The position numbers and the translations under genes were made by a program. The notes under the pieces were generated by a model. That model saw only the letters and a program-made list of their open reading frames with translations, made no database searches and was not told the DNA's origin. This document shows positions 58,720 through 64,000 of a stretch of DNA of 64,000 nt, in pieces. The stretch is taken from positions 16,738 to 80,737 of the forward strand of contig JAXGXF010000011.1 of the NCBI GenBank assembly GCA_040772885.1, written 5' to 3'. Position 1 is the stretch's first letter. The number at the start of each line of letters is the position of its first letter. This DNA comes from Pullichristensenella sp002068815 (GTDB taxonomy: Bacteria; Bacillota; Clostridia; Christensenellales; Aristaeellaceae).

Positions 58720-59724
58720 TCATGATTTTGCGGCCGCCGCGGGCGCCTCGATCCGGACGCGGTTCGCCGCGCGGTTGCGCGCGTTGTCCAGGAGCACCGC
58801 GCCGATGACGACGAAGCCGGTGAAGAACGTCTGCCAGTGCGCCTGCAGGCCCACCGACGAGAGCCCCTTCTTGAGCGTCGCCATGATCAGTACGCCGATC
58901 AGGGTGCCCGCCATCGTGCCGCTGCCGCCGGACATCGAGGTTCCGCCGATGACGACGCCGGCGATCGCGTTCAATTCCTCGCCGTTTCCCTTGCCCGGCG
59001 TGATCGTCGTGTACGCGGCGCCGTAGAAGATGCCCGCGAGCCCGGCGAACAGCCCGCACATCGCGTGGATTGCGATCTTCCAGTTGTCGACCTTGACGCC
59101 GGAGAGCCGCGCGGCCTCCTCGTTCGAGCCGATCGCGAAGTTGTAGCGCCCGAAGCGCGTCTTGTTGAGCAAAAACGCCGCGAGGAAGAACGCGCCGAAC
59201 AGCCAGAGCATGCCAACCGGTAGGTTGTTGTGGATGTAGAACACCGAGCGGAACCACTGGTCGGGAGAGCCGACCGTCGGGTAATACATCGTGCGCACGC
59301 CCGAGACGATCGAGCCGAACCCCTGCGAGACGAGCATCGTGCCCAAGGTCGCGATGAACGGCGGCAGCTTCAGCTTCGCGACCAAGATGCCGTTTACGAA
59401 GCCGAAGAACAGCCCGACCAGGGGCACCAGGAACAGCGCGAGCCACACGGGCCAGCCCCAGTTCGAGAACGCGAGCCCGCCGATCAAAGCCGAGCACATC
59501 ATGACCGTTCCGATCGAGAGGTCGATGCCGCCGGTGATGATCACAAACGTGACGCCCGCGGCCATGAAGCCTATGTAGTACGAGGACTGGAAGATCTGCT
59601 TCAACCCCTCGTAGCTGAAGAAGTTCTTTCCGAAGATGGCGAAAAAGATGTACAGGATCACGAGCGCCGCCGGAGCCAGCAGCTTCTGGTAGTCGATCTT
59701 CTTTTTTCCGACCAAGTTTTGCAT
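58720..59724 (-). CDS. Ribose-type ABC transporter permease
   Basis: A 334-residue BPD_transp_2 family permease with eight to ten membrane spans. Key segments are GVTFVIITGGIDLSIGTVM, LKLPPFIATLGTMLVSQGF and GNGEELNAIAGVVIGGTSMSGGSG, the coupling loop of RbsC-like proteins. ATG at 59724 follows GGAGGGGTAGC. It lies between the ATPase (10 bp) and the binding protein (49 bp). Confidence 0.93.
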   Translation of the reverse strand: MQNLVGKKKIDYQKLLAPAALVILYIFFAIFGKNFFSYEGLKQIFQSSYYIGFMAAGVTFVIITGGIDLSIGTVMMCSALIGGLAFSNWGWPVWLALFLVPLVGLFFGFVNGILVAKLKLPPFIATLGTMLVSQGFGSIVSGVRTMYYPTVGSPDQWFRSVFYIHNNLPVGMLWLFGAFFLAAFLLNKTRFGRYNFAIGSNEEAARLSGVKVDNWKIAIHAMCGLFAGLAGIFYGAAYTTITPGKGNGEELNAIAGVVIGGTSMSGGSGTMAGTLIGVLIMATLKKGLSSVGLQAHWQTFFTGFVVIGAVLLDNARNRAANRVRIEAPAAAAKS

Positions 59725-59734
59725 GCTACCCCTC

Positions 59735-61228
59735 CTAAATTCTGGGCGCGGCAAGCGCCATGATCTTTTCCTGCGTGGCCTCCTGGATGTCGAGCTCGCC
59801 GGTCTTTTCGCCCTCGCACATGACGAGTATCCTATCGGACATTCGCAGAAGCTCCGGCATCTCCGAGGAGATCATGATGATCGACTTCCCCTCGTCGGCC
59901 AACTGGTGCATCAGCTTGTAGATCTCCGACTTCGCGCCGACGTCTATGCCGCGGGTCGGCTCGTCGAAGATCAAAATGTCGCAGTTGCGCACGAGCCACT
60001 TGGCGACCACGACCTTCTGCTGGTTGCCGCCGGAGAGGCTCACGACCTTCGTGTCGACCGTCGGCGCCTTGATGCTGATGCGCTCGCGGTACTCGTGCGC
60101 GATCTGCCGCACCTTGCGGTCGTTGACGACGAGCGTGCCGGTGAAATCCTCGAGCGTCGCGAGCGCGACGTTGTCCGCGACCGACAGCGGCAGGCACAGC
60201 CCGTACCGCTTGCGGTCCTCCGACAGATACCCGATGCCGGCCCGGACCGCGTCGAACGGGTCCTTGATGTCGGCCTTCTTGCCGTTTACGTATATCTCGC
60301 CGGAGTAGCGTTTGTCCGCGCCGACGATGAGCCTGGCGGTCTCGGTGCGGCCCGCGCCCATCAGCCCCGCGAAGCCCAGTATCTCGCCCTTTCGGAGCTC
60401 GAACGACACGCCCTTGACCTCGCGCGAGCGCAGGTCCCTCGCCTCCAGCACGACCGGCGCGCCCTCGGGCACGTTGCTCTTTTCCTTGGGCTGCTCGTAG
60501 ATCACGCGGCCGACCATCATGCGGATGATCTCATCCATCGAGGTCTTTTCGGTGTCGACGGTTCCGATGTACTGTCCGTCGCGCATGACGGTGATGCGGT
60601 CGGAAATCTGCTTGAGCTCCCCCATCCGGTGCGATATGTACACGATGCCGACGCCGCGCGCCTTGAGCTCGCGGATGAAGCGGAACAGCTCGCCGATCTC
60701 GGTCTCGGTGAGCGCGGCGGACGGCTCGTCCATGATCAGAATGCGCGTGTTCTCAAACGACAGCGCCTTCGCGATCTCGACCATCTGCTGCTTGGCGACG
60801 GTGAGCTTGCCGACGTTCGTCGTGGGCGCTATGTCGATCGACAGGCTCGAGAGCAGTTCCTGCGCCATGCGGTTCTGCCTTCTCTTGTCGAGCATGACGC
60901 CCTTCTTCGGCTCGCGGCCGATGAATATGTTCTCCGCGACCGTCAGGTCCTTCATCAGGTTCAGTTCCTGATGGATGATCGAGATGCCCAGCGCCTGCGC
61001 GTCGCGCGTGTTGTGGATTTCGACGGGCCTTGCGTCGATCAGAATTTCGCCGGCGTCCCTCTGATACACGCCGGTCAGCACCTTCATCATCGTCGACTTG
61101 CCCGCGCCGTTTTCCCCGACGAGCGCGTGCACCTCGCCGCGCCTGAGCTCGAATCGGCAGTCGTCCAGCGCGTGCACGCCGGGGAAATACTTCTGGATTC
61201 CACGCATCTGAAGCAGGACTTCCGCCAT
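59735..61228 (-). CDS. Ribose-type ABC transporter ATPase (two nucleotide-binding domains)
   Basis: A 497-residue RbsA/MglA-type ATPase. The first NBD has Walker A GENGAGKSTMMKVL, signature LTVAKQQMVEIAKAL and Walker B ILIMDEPSAAL; the second has a degenerate Walker A (GLMGAGRTETARLI), the signature LSGGNQQKVVVAKWL and ILIFDEPTRGIDVG, the asymmetry expected for this family. ATG at 61228 follows GAGGGTGG. With the permease and binding protein it would import a ribose-, xylose- or galactose-like sugar; no kinase or regulator gene is adjacent. Confidence 0.95.
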   Translation of the reverse strand: MAEVLLQMRGIQKYFPGVHALDDCRFELRRGEVHALVGENGAGKSTMMKVLTGVYQRDAGEILIDARPVEIHNTRDAQALGISIIHQELNLMKDLTVAENIFIGREPKKGVMLDKRRQNRMAQELLSSLSIDIAPTTNVGKLTVAKQQMVEIAKALSFENTRILIMDEPSAALTETEIGELFRFIRELKARGVGIVYISHRMGELKQISDRITVMRDGQYIGTVDTEKTSMDEIIRMMVGRVIYEQPKEKSNVPEGAPVVLEARDLRSREVKGVSFELRKGEILGFAGLMGAGRTETARLIVGADKRYSGEIYVNGKKADIKDPFDAVRAGIGYLSEDRKRYGLCLPLSVADNVALATLEDFTGTLVVNDRKVRQIAHEYRERISIKAPTVDTKVVSLSGGNQQKVVVAKWLVRNCDILIFDEPTRGIDVGAKSEIYKLMHQLADEGKSIIMISSEMPELLRMSDRILVMCEGEKTGELDIQEATQEKIMALAAPRI

Positions 61229-61281
61229 ATCGCGCCACCCTCTTTCCGCAAAACTGTAACGGATACTTAATGACAATACCG

Positions 61282-61310
61282 ATTATATCACCCATTTATG
61301 CAAATTACAA
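61282..61310 (-). promoter_or_regulatory. Promoter of the sugar importer operon (TTGTAA-17-TATAAT)
   Basis: On the minus strand TTGTAA (61310-61305) and TATAAT (61287-61282), 17-bp spacer, 54 bases before the start codon. Confidence 0.62.
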
Positions 61311-61324
61311 CCGTCTATGCAAAT
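61297..61324. promoter_or_regulatory. Direct repeats TATGCAAAT overlapping the importer promoter
   Basis: Two identical copies of TATGCAAAT (61297-61305 and 61316-61324), start-to-start 19 bp, bracket the -35 box of the importer promoter. They could be sites for a direct-repeat-binding activator or repressor. Confidence 0.4.
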
Positions 61325-61394
61325 GGAATTCATGGATGCGCAGAGAAAAATTTCGAATTTTTCACAGCGGGAGGTGGAGGACGCGGGGGAAATA

Positions 61395-61403
61395 TGCTAT
61401 AAT
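61395..61403 (+). promoter_or_regulatory. Extended -10 upstream of yicC
   Basis: TGCTATAAT with no clear -35, about 40 bases before the yicC start region; likely the promoter of yicC-gmk-rpoZ-coaBC. Confidence 0.5.
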
Positions 61404-61436
61404 CCAAATTGGAGAATATTCGGGAGGCGAAGCGCC

Positions 61437-62297
61437 ATCAACAGCATGACGGGATACGGGCGCGCCGCGCGCGAGCTCGACGGGCGGCAGCTCACGGTGG
61501 AGCTGAAGAGCGTGAACCACCGCTTTCTGGACCTGAACCTGCGCCTGCCCAGGAGCTTTTTGTTTCTGGAGGAGGAGGCGAGGAAGAGGATCGGGAAAAG
61601 GCTCTCGCGCGGGCACGTCGAAGGGTTCTTCACCTACCGCAACCTGCGAAGGGACGCGAAGGCCGTCACGGTGGACGAGGGGCTCCTCGAGGCCTACATG
61701 CGCCTTCGATGGATGGAATTTCCGGCTTCCGGACGACCGGACGCTGCTCAATGTGCTCAGGCTCCCGGAGGTGCTCCAGATTTCCGAGGCGGAGGAGGAC
61801 CGCGAGGCGCTTGACGCTGTTCGCGGACAAGGTCGAGAGCGCGCTCGACGAGCTGGTGCGGATGCGCGGCCGGGAGGGGGAGGCCCTGGTGGTCGACATG
61901 GACGCGCGGGCGTCGGCGCTGGAAATGATCGCCGCGGGCATCCGCGCGCTATCCGGGGACCGTGCGCTGGTACATGGAAAGGCTCCGCGCGGGCGTTCAG
62001 GAGCTGATCGGCCAGCAGGCCGACGAGGCGAGGCTTCTGCAGGAGGTCGCGGTCATGGCCGACCGCGCGGCGATCGACGAGGAATTGGTCCGGCTCTCGA
62101 GCCACATCGCGCAGCTTCGGGAATTCCTCCGGCAGCCGGAGCCCGCGGGCAGGAAGCTCGACTTTCTCGTGCAGGAGATGAACCGCGAGGCGAACACCAT
62201 CTCCTCCAAGTCGCAGGACCTCGAGATCACGCGCCTCGCGATGGACGCCAAGGCCGAGATCGAGAAACTGCGCGAGCAGCTGCAAAACATTGAGTGA
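61437..62297 (+). pseudogene. yicC: YicC-family endoribonuclease gene with three frame changes
   Basis: All parts of a YicC protein (about 287 codons) are present but in three frames. Frame A gives SMTGYGRAARELDG to LLEAYMRLRW (61446-61710); frame B gives NFRLPDDRTLLNVLRLPEVLQ and SEAEEDREAL (61717-61811); frame C gives LFADKVESALDELVRMRG to MIAAGIRA (61817-61950); frame A resumes with VRWYMERLRAGVQELIGQQ to REQLQNIE (61962-62294). Each shift is +1: a duplicated ATGG near 61710, an extra T at 61811-61812 and one base near 61952-61961. The expected start (M-x-x-SMTGYG) falls on ATC at 61437, nine bases after GGGAGG; ATG 61446 is the first normal start. Either a decaying gene or local sequence errors. 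Confidence 0.8.
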
Positions 62298-62342
62298 TAT
62301 CGTTCGATTCCGAACAAAATAACGGCATGGGAGGGATTTCCT

Positions 62343-62984
62343 ATGGAGCGGAGAGGGCTGCTGTTCGTGATCTCCGGCCCCGCGGGCGCGGGAAAATCCA
62401 TGATTGCCAAGAAGCTCGTGGAAAAGTATCCGGACGTGGGGCTCTCGGTGTCCTGCACGACCAGGGCGCCGAGGCCCGGGGAGATCGACGGCGTCCACTA
62501 CCACTTTGTCAGCGAGGAGCGGTTTGAGGAGCTCGTGCAAAGGGGCGAGTTCTACGAGTGGGCCTACGTCCACCAGAACCGCTACGGAACGCTTCGGCGC
62601 ACCGTGCAGGAGCAGCTCGCCCAGGGCCACGACCTGATCCTCGAGATCGACGTGCAGGGCTGCCTGCAGGCGATGGAGCAGGACAGCGAGGTCACCGGCA
62701 TCTTCGTCTGCCCGCCCAGCCGCGAGAACATCGAAAAGCGGCTGCGCGGACGCGGCACCGAGGGCGAGGACGCGCTGAAAATCCGCCTCCACAACGCCGC
62801 GCGCGAGGTCGAGCAGGCGTACCGCTACGATTATATCATCGTCCACGAGGATTGGGACGCGGTGCCCGACGCGCTCGACCGCGCGATCGAGCAGGCCTAT
62901 GCCATCATCACCGCGATGCGGCTCAAAACAAAGCACAGCATGCGCTTTCTGAACGCGCTGTCCCAGTCGCTCAAAAGAGAGTAA
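62343..62984 (+). CDS. gmk: Guanylate kinase
   Basis: A 213-residue enzyme phosphorylating GMP to GDP with ATP. P-loop SGPAGAGKSMIAKKL, GMP-binding SVSCTTRAPRPGEIDGVHYHFV and EWAYVHQNRYGT, and LEIDVQGCLQAME are diagnostic. It follows yicC by 45 bp; remA, often located between these two genes in Bacillota, is absent. GGGAGG precedes the ATG. Confidence 0.96.
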   Translation: MERRGLLFVISGPAGAGKSMIAKKLVEKYPDVGLSVSCTTRAPRPGEIDGVHYHFVSEERFEELVQRGEFYEWAYVHQNRYGTLRRTVQEQLAQGHDLILEIDVQGCLQAMEQDSEVTGIFVCPPSRENIEKRLRGRGTEGEDALKIRLHNAAREVEQAYRYDYIIVHEDWDAVPDALDRAIEQAYAIITAMRLKTKHSMRFLNALSQSLKRE

Positions 62985-62997
62985 GGAGGAACCCCGT

Positions 62998-63210
62998 ATG
63001 ATGATCGAACCGCCCATCGGAGAACTGTTGGAAAAGGTAGACTGCCGCTACACGCTCGCCGTCGAGGCCTCGAAGCGCGCGCGGGAATTGATCGCGGGAG
63101 GGCTTCCGCTGATCGACACGCGCGAGACGAAGCCGCTCTCGATCGCGATCGAGGAGATCAACAGAGGCCTCATCAACTACACGCGCGGCATATCCGACGA
63201 ATTCGAATGA
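62998..63210 (+). CDS. rpoZ: RNA polymerase omega subunit
   Basis: A 70-residue subunit that stabilises beta-prime. The family core is LLEKVDCRYTLAVEASKRARELI, followed by KPLSIAIEEINRGLINY. It starts 13 bp after gmk with AAGGAGGA upstream and precedes coaBC, the standard gmk-rpoZ-coaBC order. Confidence 0.95.
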   Translation: MMIEPPIGELLEKVDCRYTLAVEASKRARELIAGGLPLIDTRETKPLSIAIEEINRGLINYTRGISDEFE

Positions 63211-63232
63211 CAGACGGTTGGAGGGCGACGGC

Positions 63233-64000
63233 ATGCTGTCCGACAGGAAAATCGCGCTGGGCGTCACCGGGGGCATCGCCGCCTACCGCGCCGCGGAGCT
63301 GATCGGGCTTCTCAAAAAGCGCGGCGCCCAGGTGCGCGTCGTGATGACCGCGCACGCGACGGAGTTCATCGCGCCGCTGACGTTGGAGACCCTGAGCGGC
63401 TACCCCGTCAGCCTCGACCTGTTCGCCCCGCGCGACAACATGGCGCACATATCGCTGGCGAAATGGGCCGACCTGTTCGTCGTTGCGCCCGCGACCGCGA
63501 GCTGCCTCGGCAAGTTCGCAAACGGCATCGCCGACGACCTTTTGTCGACCGCGATGATGGCTCTGCGCTGCCCGATCCTGCTCGCGCCGGCGATGAACAC
63601 CGCGATGTGGAACTGCCGCGCGAACCAGAGAAACGTCGAGACGCTCTCGCGCTGGGGCGTGCGCTTTATCGGCCCCGCGCGCGGCAAGCTCGCCTGCGGA
63701 GACGACGACGTCGGCCGCATGGAGGAGCCGGAGGACATCGTCGGAGCGATCGAGAAGATTTTAAACCCGCTGCGCGACTTCGAGGGAAAGCGCGTGCTCG
63801 TGACCGCGGGGCCTACCCGCGAGATGCTCGACCCCGTGCGCTTCCTCTCGAACCGCTCGTCCGGCAAGATGGGCTTCGCGATCGCCGAGGCCGCGCGAGA
63901 CCGCGGCGCCGAGGTCACGCTGATCTCCGGCCCGGTGACGCTTCGAGCGCCGGAGGGGGTCGAGTACGTGTCGATCACGAGCGCGGCGGAGCTCTCGGAG
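63233..64000 (+). CDS. coaBC: Bifunctional phosphopantothenoylcysteine decarboxylase/synthetase, N-terminal part
   Basis: The first 256 codons of a gene that continues beyond the window. The CoaC half (1-185) is a flavoprotein with ALGVTGGIAAYRAAELI, the catalytic His in NMAHISLAKWADLFVVAPATA, PAMNTAMW and the Cys in GKLACGDDDVGRM. The CoaB half begins with VLVTAGPTREMLDPVRFLSNRSSGKMGFAIAEAA, the CTP-binding region. Together they convert phosphopantothenate and cysteine to phosphopantetheine for coenzyme A. ATG at 63233 follows TTGGAGGGC. Confidence 0.95.
   Translation, partial: MLSDRKIALGVTGGIAAYRAAELIGLLKKRGAQVRVVMTAHATEFIAPLTLETLSGYPVSLDLFAPRDNMAHISLAKWADLFVVAPATASCLGKFANGIADDLLSTAMMALRCPILLAPAMNTAMWNCRANQRNVETLSRWGVRFIGPARGKLACGDDDVGRMEEPEDIVGAIEKILNPLRDFEGKRVLVTAGPTREMLDPVRFLSNRSSGKMGFAIAEAARDRGAEVTLISGPVTLRAPEGVEYVSITSAAELSE

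Overview
The window is chromosomal DNA (about two-thirds G+C by eye) from a Gram-positive, endospore-forming member of the Bacillota, most likely class Clostridia. The evidence is the presence of SpoIIID and BofA, an ECF-type A-A'-T transporter module next to truA, a GGGtGRT/NifU-like pair, MurJ, YerC-PcrA-LigA and YlxM-Ffh gene orders, AGGAGG-type ribosome binding sites and TTGACA/TATAAT promoters. I cannot name a genus. Genes are packed tightly, with many 1-20 nt same-strand overlaps and several convergent pairs whose stop codons interlock. No tRNA, rRNA, CRISPR array, prophage or insertion sequence was seen.

Layout. 0-11.8 kb: tail of an S24 repressor, a YwlE-like phosphatase, ribulokinase, enolase facing a PucR/CdaR-type regulator, a CtpA-type protease, a DUF1275 membrane protein with a structured leader, a PatB-type aminotransferase, an exonuclease, a DMT exporter, spoIIID and a polytopic GT-C-like protein. 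11.9-16 kb: a GH25-like protein with eleven LysM repeats, then a two-gene cassette of a small Cys-rich protein and a PflA-like radical SAM enzyme. 16-21.2 kb (minus strand): a lower-glycolysis operon pgk, small zinc-ribbon membrane protein, tpiA, gpmI, unknown gene, deoD. 21.4-28.5 kb: ecfA1-ecfA2-ecfT-truA-HAD, the NifU-like/GGGtGRT pair, an AraC/GyrI regulator and a tiny Cys-repeat protein. 28.5-32.3 kb: ylxM-ffh-rpsP-khpA-rimM-trmD. 32.3-44.6 kb: XRE/membrane/B12 radical SAM unit, PfkB kinase, rmuC, argS-SDR, SH3-repeat protein with S66 peptidase, PHP protein and nagB. 44.6-49.5 kb: murJ-ruvB-M28-queA-bofA. 49.5-54 kb (minus): yerC-pcrA-ligA. 54-61.3 kb: unknown protein, Ser/Thr kinase with leucine-rich repeats, and a ribose-type ABC importer. 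61.4-64 kb: broken yicC, gmk, rpoZ and the start of coaBC.

The most unusual content is not a classical gene. (i) A roughly 150-bp four-hairpin repeat occurs twice (6486-6634 plus; 30855-31014 minus) with compensatory stem changes. (ii) A second palindromic family sharing an AGTCGCTGCGCGAC core occurs in the DUF1275 leader and, as an exact 69-bp in-frame insert, inside gpmI. (iii) Twin GTCAAG-N8-CTTGAC palindromes 52 bp apart bracket the ylxM-ffh promoter. (iv) A hairpin can hide the bofA ribosome binding site from read-through transcripts. (v) A small protein with a CX3CX2C cluster and an internal lipobox is coupled to a radical SAM enzyme. (vi) yicC carries three frame changes and murJ runs 275 nt into ruvB; these could be real decay or assembly errors.
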